Below are positions 25,495-34,123 of a stretch of DNA of 64,000 nucleotides, one piece after another. The position numbers and the translations under genes are program-made. The notes under the pieces are model-generated. The model was not told the DNA's origin and searched no databases. It was given only the letters and a program-made list of their open reading frames with translations. Source of the DNA: Halorientalis sp. (GTDB lineage Archaea; Halobacteriota; Halobacteria; Halobacteriales; Haloarculaceae). The stretch spans positions 23,672-87,671 of the forward strand of contig NZ_JAQCNH010000023.1 of NCBI RefSeq assembly GCF_028275115.1. The letters are read 5' to 3'. Position 1 is the first letter of the stretch. Every line of letters begins with the position of its first letter.

Positions 25495-27048
25495 TTAGAC
25501 GGTCAGGAACTCGATTGCCCGTTCCGCCAGCGCGACCGTCGTGAGGTTGGTGTGCGCACGGACCGTCGTCGGCATGATCGACGCATCGACGACGAACAGG
25601 TCCTCGACGCCGACGACCTGACACTGCGGCGTGACGACGGCCGCTGGGTCGTCGACGGCACCCATCCGACAGGTGCCGACGGGGTGGTAGTACTGGGCGA
25701 CGTGGCGTTTGATCTGTGCTTCGAGAGTGGCGTCCACCGAGACTGCGATCGGTTCGGTGCCCCCGTCGTGGGTCTCCAAGACCGGTGGGCCAGCCCTGAT
25801 TGACTGCATCGGCTCCGTCTCCAGCAGCTCAACGGCGTGTTTGACGCCCTCGCGGAGCCGGACGAGGTCGCGGCGGTCCGAGAGCATCCCCACGTCGACC
25901 GCTGGGTCCGCCCGTGGATCGGCTGACGTAACCTCGACCCGTCCCTGCGAGTGGGTATCGAACATCCCGATCACCAGTCCCCCACGCTCGGCGCCGGCCG
26001 CATCCGTCTCGGTGAAATTCCGGGCAAGGGCGTGGAGTTCCCGTGGTTGGGAGTACGGCAGATCGGTCTGCCAGAAGAGGAGCGTCGACGCAAAGAATCC
26101 CGACGGGTCGTCGACACGAGCCGCAGGCTCCAGTGGGAACGACAGCGCCAGCAGCGGGTGGTCGATTACCCGTCCGAGTCCGGGCCGAGCCGAGCGCAGA
26201 GGGGTGTCGACCGCTTCGATCTGTGCCCGCGGCCCGATTCCCGAGCGGACCAGAATCGTGGGCGTGTAGATCGCGCCAGCCGAGAGGACAACGGCGTCGG
26301 CCTCGTAGGACTGTCGGGTGCCGTCGACGATGGCCTCAACGCCGGTCGCGACCCGTCCGTCGAACCGGACGCAGTCGACCAGCGCACCGGTCCGGACAGT
26401 CAGGCTGTCTCGCTCCCGGGTCGGGTCGAGATACGCCTGCTTGGTCGACACCCGCACCCCGCCCTCCACGTTCCGTGGTGTCGCTCCCAGTCCGGTCGTG
26501 TCGGGCGCGTTCAGGTCGAGGTCGGGCGCGACGGGGTGGCCCAGTTCTACCGCAGCGTCCCGGAACGCGTGATCGACCGGCCCCCACTCGTCGCGCTCCG
26601 GTCGCGGCCGCCAGACTGGCGTTGGCCCGTCGTGCCCGTGGTGGGCCCGATCACCGAGGGCGTCGGCCTCGCACTGTCGGAGGCGTTCGACCATCTCCTC
26701 GGCCGACCAGCCGGCACAGCCGGCCTCGGCCCAGCGGTCGAAATCCGCGAGGGGCGGCCAGAGCCACAACTGCCCGTTGACCGCCGATCCGCCGCCGAGG
26801 CCCTGCCCAACGTAGTACCGTTCGGACGGCTTCGCGCTACTCAGTGTCGCCTCCAGCTCCGGCCAGACCATACAGTCGGCCGCCAGCAGGTCCATGAAAT
26901 TCCCGGTCAGCACCGTGTCCTCAACCGTGTCGGCTTGCCAGTCCTGCCCGGCCTCCAGTAGCAAGACATCGCTGTTGGTCGAGAGCCGGTTCGCTAGCAC
27001 ACACCCCGCCGATCCGCCGCCGACGACGATGTAGTCGTAGCGACTCAT
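25495..27048 (-). CDS. GMC-family FAD oxidoreductase (choline/alcohol dehydrogenase type)
   Basis: A 517-residue flavoenzyme that oxidises alcohols. The N-terminal dinucleotide motif is YIVVGGGSAGCVLANRLS at residue 6, followed by the FAD acidic residue in LLLEAG. GQGLGGGSAVNGQLWL is the GMC signature 1 region and VVLSAGAIYTPTILVRSGIG signature 2. The catalytic His lies in HPVGTCRMG, with the C-terminal DASIMPTTVRAHTNLTT in place of the more usual PSGNTNAPT. ATG at 27057 is an alternative start three codons upstream. It converges on the dioxygenase operon. It may oxidise a diol or alcohol made downstream of oxygenation, with the aldehyde dehydrogenase acting next. Confidence 0.9.
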   Translation of the reverse strand: MSRYDYIVVGGGSAGCVLANRLSTNSDVLLLEAGQDWQADTVEDTVLTGNFMDLLAADCMVWPELEATLSSAKPSERYYVGQGLGGGSAVNGQLWLWPPLADFDRWAEAGCAGWSAEEMVERLRQCEADALGDRAHHGHDGPTPVWRPRPERDEWGPVDHAFRDAAVELGHPVAPDLDLNAPDTTGLGATPRNVEGGVRVSTKQAYLDPTRERDSLTVRTGALVDCVRFDGRVATGVEAIVDGTRQSYEADAVVLSAGAIYTPTILVRSGIGPRAQIEAVDTPLRSARPGLGRVIDHPLLALSFPLEPAARVDDPSGFFASTLLFWQTDLPYSQPRELHALARNFTETDAAGAERGGLVIGMFDTHSQGRVEVTSADPRADPAVDVGMLSDRRDLVRLREGVKHAVELLETEPMQSIRAGPPVLETHDGGTEPIAVSVDATLEAQIKRHVAQYYHPVGTCRMGAVDDPAAVVTPQCQVVGVEDLFVVDASIMPTTVRAHTNLTTVALAERAIEFLTV

Positions 27049-27280
27049 GCTCACCACCCGGTCGCTCTCTTCGACCGTGGCGGTGGCGAAGACGACGCGG
27101 TCGGCCAGTAGTCACAACGCTTCACCCGGACAGTGAGACGCGTATCCATACCGGGGCTGGGGCGGGCCGGGACTAAACGGTACGGGGGGCACGGGACGTG
27201 TGCGGCGTGGACCGAGGTCGACACCGGACACGGCGGCCGTGGACCCGCTCCAACGCGTGTGTCCGGTGTGTCACCATTGT

Positions 27281-27295
27281 CACACACGGTGGCAC
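27281..27295. promoter_or_regulatory. Operator-like CACACACGGTGGCAC element before the cupin gene
   Basis: CACACACGGTGGCAC lies about 50 bases before the cupin start and is preceded by a GTGTGTCAC word at 27257-27273. It is a degenerate version of the CACACACGTGTGCCAC element found at 10984 and 40022. Function inferred from recurrence only. Confidence 0.35.
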
Positions 27296-27331
27296 CCGAA
27301 CGTCTAACAGTCGAGCCACGAACTGTGGAAC

Positions 27332-27745
27332 ATGAACTCGCTACGGCTCGACTCGCTCGCACTCGAAGCGGTCGAACAGGAGGGGATCGAGGGTGCCCGA
27401 TGGTTGGGGTCGTTCCCGTTCAGTGCAGACAGACCGGGGGAGACGGTGACCGACACGACGGACTACACCGTCGTCTACAACGAACTCGACCCGGGGACCA
27501 AAATCGGGACACACCGGGATAGCGTCGACGAACTCGTGTACGTTATCGCGGGCACCGTCGAAGCGACAGTCGAGGGCGAAACGACGGCGACGGCCACCGG
27601 AGAACTAGTCGTCGCCCCGGCCGACGTTCCACACTCGGTCCGGAACACGGGGGGCGAGACGGCCCGCCTGCTGGGGTTTTTTCCGAGTGGCGATGTGGAA
27701 TCGACGTTCGAGACGGAGCCGGCACCATATGACGAGCCGGACTGA
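27332..27745 (+). CDS. Small cupin-domain protein
   Basis: A 137-residue single cupin. Motif 1 is recognisable as GTKIGTHRDSVDELVYVIAG (ligands G-x5-H-x-H-x4-E in the general family; here one His and a Glu are clear) and motif 2 as PADVPHSVRNTG with its His. The protein starts at an ATG after a short gap from the divergent GMC gene and its upstream operator-like word. Cupins of this size are isomerases, dioxygenases or binding proteins, so no reaction can be named. Position between a GMC oxidase and an aldehyde dehydrogenase places it in the catabolic module. Module B has no counterpart. Confidence 0.82.
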   Translation: MNSLRLDSLALEAVEQEGIEGARWLGSFPFSADRPGETVTDTTDYTVVYNELDPGTKIGTHRDSVDELVYVIAGTVEATVEGETTATATGELVVAPADVPHSVRNTGGETARLLGFFPSGDVESTFETEPAPYDEPD

Positions 27746-27855
27746 CCCCACGTGCCACAGGTCGGCGTCTGAGTTCGATTTTGGGCTCGCATTCGAAGTG
27801 TGTCGTGCCTGCCCCCCGGTACCACTATGAGAGCGACAGGCGAATCGGCTATCGA

Positions 27856-29298
27856 ATGACGAACCTGCAGTTCGGTACCGTCGGGAGCCAAATCGACGGT
27901 GTGGAGCGAACAACCGGGGAGACGTTCGAGGTCCGGGACCCGTCCACTGAGACGGTGATTGCCGATGTCGCAGTGGCTACGGTGGACGACGTCGAGGCGG
28001 CCATCGCGGCAGCCGACGAGGCGGCCGACGCCTGGGCCGAGTTCGACCCGGTCGAGCGTAGTCAGCTCCTCGGTCGCTTCGCCGGCCGGATCCGGGACGA
28101 CGTGGATCGGCTGGCGCGGACCGAAACACGGGAGATGGGACGGTCGCTGGGTGCCTCGGAAGCACAGGCGCGAAAAACCGCCCAGTACTTCGATTACTAC
28201 GGCGGCCTCGCCGACAAGATCGAGGGCGAGACGATTCCGATCCACGGGGACAGCGACGTACTGGATTACACTATCCGAGAACCCTACGGCGTGACGGCAC
28301 ACGTCGTTCCTTGGAACGCCGCGCTGGTCCTGACCGCGCGCAGTGTCGCACCGGCGCTGGCCGCCGGCAACACGGTCGTCGCAAAAGCGCCCGAAGCGGC
28401 TCCGCTATCGATGCTCCGGCTCGCCGAGATCGCCACGGATGCGGGGGTACCGGACGGTGTGTTCAACGTCGTCACCGGTGGCGAAGCGAGAACCGGTCGC
28501 CAACTCACCGACGACGACCGTGTCGCGCACATCGAATTCACGGGATCGACGGAGACCGGCACCGAAGTTATGAAGACGGCGGCGGATCACATCACGCCGG
28601 TCCATTTGGAACTGGGCGGTAAGAGCCCGAACGTCGTCTTCCCGGACGCCGATCTGGACCGTGCGGCGGAGGACTCGGCGAAGGCCTTCTGGAACACCGG
28701 ACAGACCTGTTTCGCGCCGACCCGGATCTTCGTACACGAGGACGTCTCCGAACCGTTCACCGACCGACTCGTCGAGGTCGTCGAGAGCATGGACATCGGA
28801 CCGGGAATCGACGGGAACACCATCGGCCCGCTCGTCGACGCGGCCGCGATTGACCGCGTCGAGTCGTTCGTCGAATCGGCAGTGGCAGACGGCGCGACGC
28901 GCTTGACTGGCGGCGCCCGCCTCGACCGCGCAGGTCACTTCTACGAACCGACCCTGCTCGCGGACGTGGCCGACGACGCGCCCGTTTCCTGTACCGAGGT
29001 CTTCGGGCCGGTGGTTACTCTCTCCGAGTTCGGCTCGGAGTCGGCGGTCGTCCGCCGCGCGAACGACACCGAGTACGGACTGTACGCGCTTGTCTGGACA
29101 GCGGACGTGAGCCGCGCCCACCGGATGGCGCGGAAACTCGAGGCCGGGACCGTCCTGGTCAACGAGTACCTCTTTGCCTCCCAGCAGGCACCGTCGGGCG
29201 GCTACAAAAAGAGTGGAATCGGCCGCGCGAAGGGCCAGCAGGCCCTGGAGAGCTACACACAGACAAAAAACGTCGTCGTCTCGATCGCCGACGAGTGA
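27856..29298 (+). CDS. NAD(P)-dependent aldehyde dehydrogenase (module A)
   Basis: A 480-residue ALDH that oxidises an aldehyde to an acid. The cofactor domain has VVPWNAALVLTARSVAPALA and VAKAPEAAPLS, the general base Glu is in LELGGKSPNVVF and the nucleophilic Cys in GQTCFAPTR; TEVFGPVV binds the nicotinamide region. The frame is open from 27781, but the ATG at 27856 (MTNLQFGTVG) gives the usual N-terminus. It follows the cupin by about 110 bases on the same strand. Module B holds another ALDH (50032-51540) that is a clear family member but more distant. The substrate is unknown. Confidence 0.92.
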   Translation: MTNLQFGTVGSQIDGVERTTGETFEVRDPSTETVIADVAVATVDDVEAAIAAADEAADAWAEFDPVERSQLLGRFAGRIRDDVDRLARTETREMGRSLGASEAQARKTAQYFDYYGGLADKIEGETIPIHGDSDVLDYTIREPYGVTAHVVPWNAALVLTARSVAPALAAGNTVVAKAPEAAPLSMLRLAEIATDAGVPDGVFNVVTGGEARTGRQLTDDDRVAHIEFTGSTETGTEVMKTAADHITPVHLELGGKSPNVVFPDADLDRAAEDSAKAFWNTGQTCFAPTRIFVHEDVSEPFTDRLVEVVESMDIGPGIDGNTIGPLVDAAAIDRVESFVESAVADGATRLTGGARLDRAGHFYEPTLLADVADDAPVSCTEVFGPVVTLSEFGSESAVVRRANDTEYGLYALVWTADVSRAHRMARKLEAGTVLVNEYLFASQQAPSGGYKKSGIGRAKGQQALESYTQTKNVVVSIADE

Positions 29299-29391
29299 GA
29301 GGCTGTAACGGCCCCAGAGTGTGAATGTATCTGTTCGAGTGCCGGCGTTACCACCGCTCGTTTTGACCGGGGCAGGTCGTCGTGAACGGTC

Positions 29392-30417
29392 TCAGGCTCG
29401 CTCGGGGTCGATACGGCGAACGACTTCCTCGGGCGTGACTTCGATCTGATCGGTCGCCAGTGGGTGGGAGACGAACTCTCTGAGGTCGAGTCGCTGTAAC
29501 AACTGGTGTGCGTTGTTCCGGCTCATATCGAGGTGTTGTTTCGCCTCGTGAACCGTGCGCGACCGGTTGATCGCCGTCGTGAGTTTGCCGACGGTCAGGT
29601 CCGACGAGATGCCCAGACCATCGGCGACGACGGTGTTCTGGTTGTCCTCCTCGCTCGTTTTCGAGAGAAACTCCGCGATGGGGCGATCCGCGAGCGGCGA
29701 GTCCGCCACCGCCTCCGCGTCCCGGGACGGCGACGTCGCGGGCCCGCCGTCGGTCCGACCGGTCGACTCGTCCGCCCCCGGACTCGCGTCCTCGCCGTGA
29801 GGCGCTTGGTCAGTACCGGTATCGCTCGCACTCGGAGCGGTGGTTTCGGCTACAGTGTTCGGGCCCGTCTCCGCGACACCGTCGTCCGTCTCGGTTTCGT
29901 GTCCGCTGCCGAGAATACTATTTTGTCCCGTTCGCGGCGTGCTGTCGTCGGGGTCGTGGATATCGTACTTGATCGCGTGTCGGCGGACGGTCTCGGACGT
30001 CACGTCTACACCCAGTGCGGCGGTCATCTCCGGGAACGTGTCACACTCCGCGTACGCGGTCGCCAGTGCGTCGGGGTCTTTGTACGCCGGCGTGCTGTCG
30101 GATCGGTCCCTCGGGTTCGGTCCATCGACCACGCCAGTCAACGCGTTCACCGGGTCGTTGTCGGTCACTGCGACGCTCACCGTGAGATCAAGGGCCACGC
30201 GTTGGTCCTGTACGTCCGCGTTTTCTGCTTCGATCGTGACACCGTCGCCGAGCGCCGATGCGGCGAAAAGGGGGACCGCCACCGTGAGTTCAGCGGTCAC
30301 GTCGCCATCGGGACTGATCTCTGGTTCACGGACTGCGACCGCGCGGACATCCGCGTCCGCCGCTTCGAGCCGCGCGAGCACAGCCGACAGTTCTTCGAAG
30401 GCGTTACTAACAACCAT
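29392..30417 (-). CDS. Haloarchaeal HTH-containing protein of unknown function
   Basis: The 341-residue protein has an N-terminal domain (1-110) with strand-rich acidic sequence and no recognised family. A helix-turn-helix-like segment follows (about 115-155: CDTFPEMTAALGVDVTSETVRRHAIKYD, given in part), then a long low-complexity linker rich in Asp, Thr, Ser and Gly (about 160-240). A C-terminal HTH-like domain (SRTVHEAKQHLDMSRNNAHQ, then LLQRLDLREFVSHPL) ends it. It is probably a DNA-binding regulator. An ATAATAGT box at about 30441-30450, roughly 28 bases before the ATG, fits a leaderless promoter. It lies next to the SMC-related gene and rdfA, on the same strand but with its own promoter. 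Confidence 0.6.
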   Translation of the reverse strand: MVVSNAFEELSAVLARLEAADADVRAVAVREPEISPDGDVTAELTVAVPLFAASALGDGVTIEAENADVQDQRVALDLTVSVAVTDNDPVNALTGVVDGPNPRDRSDSTPAYKDPDALATAYAECDTFPEMTAALGVDVTSETVRRHAIKYDIHDPDDSTPRTGQNSILGSGHETETDDGVAETGPNTVAETTAPSASDTGTDQAPHGEDASPGADESTGRTDGGPATSPSRDAEAVADSPLADRPIAEFLSKTSEEDNQNTVVADGLGISSDLTVGKLTTAINRSRTVHEAKQHLDMSRNNAHQLLQRLDLREFVSHPLATDQIEVTPEEVVRRIDPERA

Positions 30418-30543
30418 GTCCTCTGTCTACACCCGACACTACTATTATTTCCTGTCTTCGGCCATATTTTCCTCAACTTCGTCTAAGGGTTCGCGAGGTG
30501 AAGCAATAATACTGCATTTATTTGGGACAGAATGAAACGCGCG

Positions 30544-32337
30544 TTACGTTCGTTCGACGCCGACCCGGTCAACGTTCGCGACGGTCCACCTGCTTGGGTC
30601 GATATCGCGGCCGTCAAACGCCTCGTACTCGGGGTACGCAGTAAACACGAGGTACTCCGCGCGGTCCCGCAGATACTCGACGAGTGTATGGAGGTTAGCG
30701 TCGTCGAGGCCGCCGACCCCGTCGACGAGCAACAGTGGCACCGACTCCGCCACGTCGAAGGACTCCCGGCCCGCGAGGGCGGCCACGAGCCCGATCAGTT
30801 CGAGTTCGCCCTCGCTCAGCGCGTCGAGACTCGCCTCCCGTCCGTCGCGTGCAACGACGACTTCGAAGTCAGCCGTGAGTCGGGCCGTCTCGAAGCCGGT
30901 TTCGAACCGCGTAATGATCTCCTGCATCGTCTCGTCGAACGCCTCACGCGCGTTACGTCTGAGCCGATTTTTCCGGTTCCGGAGCGTTTCGACCTCCGAG
31001 GTGAGGTCCTCGCGCTCGGACCGGAGCGTCTCGAGCCTGTCGGCCCGAGCCTGAAGTTGTTCCAGTTCCGCCTGCGAATCGTCGAGTTCGGCCTCGCGGA
31101 ATTTGATCTCGCTCTCGACGTCCGAGAGTTCCGCCATCGTCTCGTCGACGTCTGTCGAGAGTTCCTCGACGCGCGTCGTCGCGTCCTGCAGTCGCTCGCG
31201 GGCCGACTCCAGACTCGCCTCCCGGTCGGCGAGCGTGTCTTCGAGTTCGACGATCTCGGTCTCTAGATCCGCCTGCCGGCGTTTCCGCTGTTTGATCTCC
31301 TCGCGCCGGTTCTCGAGTTTCTCGACCTCGGACCGGAGCGATTCGGTCGCCGCTCTCCGCTCCGTGAGTTCGTCCCCGAGCGCGTCGAGTTGAGATTCGA
31401 CATCAGTTCGGGTCGTGTCCTGCCCGCAGATCCAGCAGGTGAGGCCGTCGGCCACGAGCTCCCGTTGGACCTCGGTGACGAGATCGACTCGGTTCTCGTC
31501 GAGGACCATCTCCGTCGCCGAGTACAGCGACTGGAGGATCTCCAGGTCGCGTTCGTGCCCGGACAGTCGGTCCCGGGCCGACACCAGTCGTGATTCGACA
31601 TCGTCGGTGGGGACCGCTAGTTCAGCCAGTTCCTCCCGATGCTCTTCGAGTCGCTCTTCGGTTCGCTCGATGCTCGCCCGGAGTCGCTCGACGCGTTGCT
31701 CGGCTTCACTGTGCTCGGTCTGGGCGCGACTGAGCGCTTCCTGAGTCGAGCCGTCGTCGCTTTGATTGCCGTCAGCGTTCGCGATCCGCTCGCGTTTCTC
31801 GTGCAACTCCTCGATTTCTCCTTCGAGGCCCCGGACTTTCCGCTGGACCGTCGGAAGCCGTTTGCTGGCTTCTTCGGCCTGGGAGATTTCTGCATCGACC
31901 TGCTCACGCTCGCGTTTCAGCTCGGCGATTTGCTCGTCGATGTCCTGGAAGTCGAGCGGGCGCATGAGCACGTCTTCGAGGTTCTCGCCGCGTCTGACGG
32001 TCCGTCGAATCTCGTTCCGTTCATCAAGACAGGCGAACAGGTCCGCACGGATTGCATCGTATTCTGCGTCGAGGTACGGCGTCCCGTGGCGGACGACGGT
32101 CCCGTTCTCCCGGACCAGGTCGACCGTGAGTGCACGGTCAGGGGTCTGCAGTTCGACGCGCCCGCTCTCGGCGCCTTCCATCAGCTCCGTCGAGGTCCCC
32201 AGTCCCGTTTTGATCGCCTCGATGAAGCTCGATTTCCCCTGCCAGTTCGAGCCCCGAACGGCGTTGACACCGGGGTCGATCGTCGCACTGCCGTCGAGGA
32301 TGCCCGCGATCCGTTCGATATCGATCGTCCAAGTCAT
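30544..32337 (-). CDS. Archaea-specific SMC-related (Sph-type) ATPase
   Basis: A 597-residue Rad50/SMC-like protein. An N-terminal Walker A is seen in GSNWQGKSS (residues 29-37). Two long coiled-coil arms rich in Glu and Arg flank a zinc-hook motif CWIC (Cys301, Cys304). The C-terminal head has LSEGELELIGLVAALAGRE (signature region) and VPLLLVDGVGGLD (Walker B). This size and hook define the archaea-specific SMC-related proteins, found next to rdfA in haloarchaea. Its start codon overlaps the rdfA stop by four bases, so the two are translationally coupled. It may act on DNA or a membrane-linked scaffold; the function of the pair in rod shape is known from Haloferax. Confidence 0.9.
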   Translation of the reverse strand: MTWTIDIERIAGILDGSATIDPGVNAVRGSNWQGKSSFIEAIKTGLGTSTELMEGAESGRVELQTPDRALTVDLVRENGTVVRHGTPYLDAEYDAIRADLFACLDERNEIRRTVRRGENLEDVLMRPLDFQDIDEQIAELKREREQVDAEISQAEEASKRLPTVQRKVRGLEGEIEELHEKRERIANADGNQSDDGSTQEALSRAQTEHSEAEQRVERLRASIERTEERLEEHREELAELAVPTDDVESRLVSARDRLSGHERDLEILQSLYSATEMVLDENRVDLVTEVQRELVADGLTCWICGQDTTRTDVESQLDALGDELTERRAATESLRSEVEKLENRREEIKQRKRRQADLETEIVELEDTLADREASLESARERLQDATTRVEELSTDVDETMAELSDVESEIKFREAELDDSQAELEQLQARADRLETLRSEREDLTSEVETLRNRKNRLRRNAREAFDETMQEIITRFETGFETARLTADFEVVVARDGREASLDALSEGELELIGLVAALAGRESFDVAESVPLLLVDGVGGLDDANLHTLVEYLRDRAEYLVFTAYPEYEAFDGRDIDPSRWTVANVDRVGVERT

Positions 32338-32981
32338 CGTGCGTCCTGTGAGGGGGGCTGCGTGTGATGTGTTTCACAGACATACCCGCGTTCGAGCGCG
32401 ACATCGAACGGAACCCGGGTCGGACAGGAGTCACAACCTACCTTGACCTGTACCCCGACGTCTGCGCTGTCGCCACCGGCGAGTCGGTCTTTCCGTGCGA
32501 GTGCGGAGAGTGCCGATTCGACCTTGGATTCGGTCACCCCCTTCGCTTTCCGAACGCTCTCCACCTCCCAGTCGGTGGTTGCTGTCTGTGGCTCTTTCTG
32601 CCCGCCGAGGCAGTCCTGCAGATGCGTTCGCATGGTTCCCCAAGACACCAGGGCGTCCCGTAGCTCGTCAGCGTCGATGCCGTCGGCGCGTAGACTCTCC
32701 GCCAACTCCGCAGCGACCAGTTCGTCGTCACCCTGGAGGATATCGTAGTCGCTATCGACGGTGGCACCGAGTGTGTCGCGCCCATGGTCGTCGTAGACCG
32801 ACTTCAACAGTCGCTTGTTGAACCACTCGGTGAGCGATCGGTAGCCGACCGCGGACCGCTCGCCGACACCTGTCCAACGAGCCAGTAGCCCCTCGTCGAG
32901 AGAGTCGAAAACTGGATCGGCCGACGCGAGTCCGTGGATCTCGGTCACTCGGTCAACCTTGCAAACAGCGTCTGTAGCCAT
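32334..32981 (-). CDS. rdfA: RdfA family rod-determining factor
   Basis: A 215-residue protein that matches haloarchaeal RdfA, a factor needed for rod-shaped cells in Haloferax volcanii. The N-terminal CKVDRVTEIHGL, LLARWTGVGERSAVGYRSL, TEWFNKRLL and MRTHLQDCLG segments follow the family pattern. A C-terminal CDSC and a CETHH pair may form a zinc site. The family core is about 200 residues, so this is full length. It is the first gene of a two-gene unit with the SMC-related protein, driven by a TATA box 28 bases upstream. Why it lies between two catabolic blocks is unclear; it may simply be part of the same plastic region. Confidence 0.88.
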   Translation of the reverse strand: MATDAVCKVDRVTEIHGLASADPVFDSLDEGLLARWTGVGERSAVGYRSLTEWFNKRLLKSVYDDHGRDTLGATVDSDYDILQGDDELVAAELAESLRADGIDADELRDALVSWGTMRTHLQDCLGGQKEPQTATTDWEVESVRKAKGVTESKVESALSALARKDRLAGGDSADVGVQVKVGCDSCPTRVPFDVALERGYVCETHHTQPPSQDAR

Positions 32982-33003
32982 CGTATCCTGTAACTGAACG
33001 CCT

Positions 33004-33014
33004 GTTAATATAGT
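33004..33014 (-). promoter_or_regulatory. TATA box of the rdfA-SMC operon
   Basis: Read on the minus strand, ACTATATTAAC is centred about 28 bases before the rdfA ATG. This is the standard spacing of an archaeal TATA box for a leaderless transcript, and no Shine-Dalgarno sequence is visible before the ATG, which agrees. Confidence 0.65.
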
Positions 33015-33571
33015 TTGTTACGGTCCGTGTACGGTCTGTCCCCAACTCGTCGCTCCTGCGGGGCAAAACCGTCGGTAGATTAACACCCTTAGGGTGTAAA
33101 TTCATGCGGCGTGCGCGTACCCAGTCCCGGGTGACTGCCGGGTACTCCGCGGGTAGCGTTCTAATAATTTATTCCACGGTCGCACTGGCATCGACGAGCA
33201 ACTGCCACGGTGTTGCCACACCGTCCCACAGATGTGTCTCCCCTGTGGCGCCAGTACCCCCAGGATTCCGTGTCCCTCCACGGCGTCGTGGAAGCTCTTT
33301 AGACGAGAAGTGCCTCCGAGAGGCCTGCACCGACAGGCCCCCACAGGTATCCCAGCCAGCACAAAACTGCACATACAGGTAGTAATTGACTCAAAAACAA
33401 GTTGTGTGTCTTACTTTTCCATGCTAAGATTAAAAACGCTCTCAAGCATACGTTTGGGCATGAGAGGCGTAGGAATGCCGAGTTCGGAAACCGCGTCGAC
33501 GGGAGCACCCGACACGATTGAGGAGCGAAATCGCCACAGCGTATCTGAAGGGGGTCGCTGACGGGGCTACC
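33015..33571. other. Intergenic region between rdfA and the XDH small subunit
   Basis: A stretch of about 560 bases without a convincing gene. It holds two short palindromes: ACACCC-TTA-GGGTGT at 33083-33097 and CGGTGT-TGCC-ACACCG at 33208-33223. The second lies in a run of CCACA/TGTG words (33201-33260) like those before other catabolic genes and may regulate the XDH genes. The AT-rich part at 33380-33440 could hold the promoter. Small open frames here lack codon bias. Confidence 0.4.
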
Positions 33572-34123
33572 ATGGAGGTCAATCTCACGCTGAACGGCGA
33601 GGACACGACGCTCACGGTAGACCAGTCGGACACGTTACTCGACGCACTCAGGAACGCCGGGTACACCGGTGCGAAACGCGGGTGTGGAACCGGCGACTGC
33701 GGGTTCTGTACCGTCGTCGTCGACGGTGCGTCGGTGAAGTCGTGTCTCCAGCCTGTGGCCCGTGTCGAGGGTGCAACCGTCGAGACGATCGAGAGTCTGG
33801 GAACCCAGGACGAACTCCACCCCGTGCAGGCCGCCTTCGTCGACAACGCGGCGCTCCAGTGCGGGTTCTGTATTCCCGGCATGATCATGCGCGTGACACA
33901 GTTCCTCGAATCGAATCCCGACCCCAATGAGGAGGAGATTCGGGAGGCGCTGTCGGGTAACATCTGCCGCTGTACCGGGTATGAGAAGATTATCGACGCG
34001 GTGCAGGACGCCGCAAGTCGGTTGTCGAACGAGAGGGCCATGGTCTCCGATGGCGGCCGACCGGTCCCGTCGGGCCAATCGTGTGTGGACTGCAGTACCT
34101 GCTCCGGTGGTGAGCGCGAATGA
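33572..34123 (+). CDS. Xanthine dehydrogenase-type small subunit, two [2Fe-2S] clusters
   Basis: A 183-residue CoxS/XdhC-type iron-sulfur subunit. The plant-type cluster motif is CGTGDCGFC with a fourth Cys in VKSC; the second, alpha-helical cluster motif is QCGFCIPG with NICRCTGY. The core ends at about residue 155. A C-terminal tail adds CVDCSTC, three extra cysteines not part of the usual family pattern. The frame is open from 33518, but the ATG at 33572 begins MEVNLTLNGEDT, the usual start. It overlaps the large subunit gene by four bases. The FAD subunit lies about 25 kb upstream. Confidence 0.92.
   Translation: MEVNLTLNGEDTTLTVDQSDTLLDALRNAGYTGAKRGCGTGDCGFCTVVVDGASVKSCLQPVARVEGATVETIESLGTQDELHPVQAAFVDNAALQCGFCIPGMIMRVTQFLESNPDPNEEEIREALSGNICRCTGYEKIIDAVQDAASRLSNERAMVSDGGRPVPSGQSCVDCSTCSGGERE

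Noticed and set aside
25951..26961. Open frame of 336 codons on the plus strand
   Set aside because: Antisense to the GMC oxidoreductase, which has all signature motifs.
33083..33097. ACACCC-TTA-GGGTGT palindrome considered as an operator of rdfA
   Set aside because: Six-base arms only, no second copy noticed and about 100 bases from the start; too weak to call on its own.
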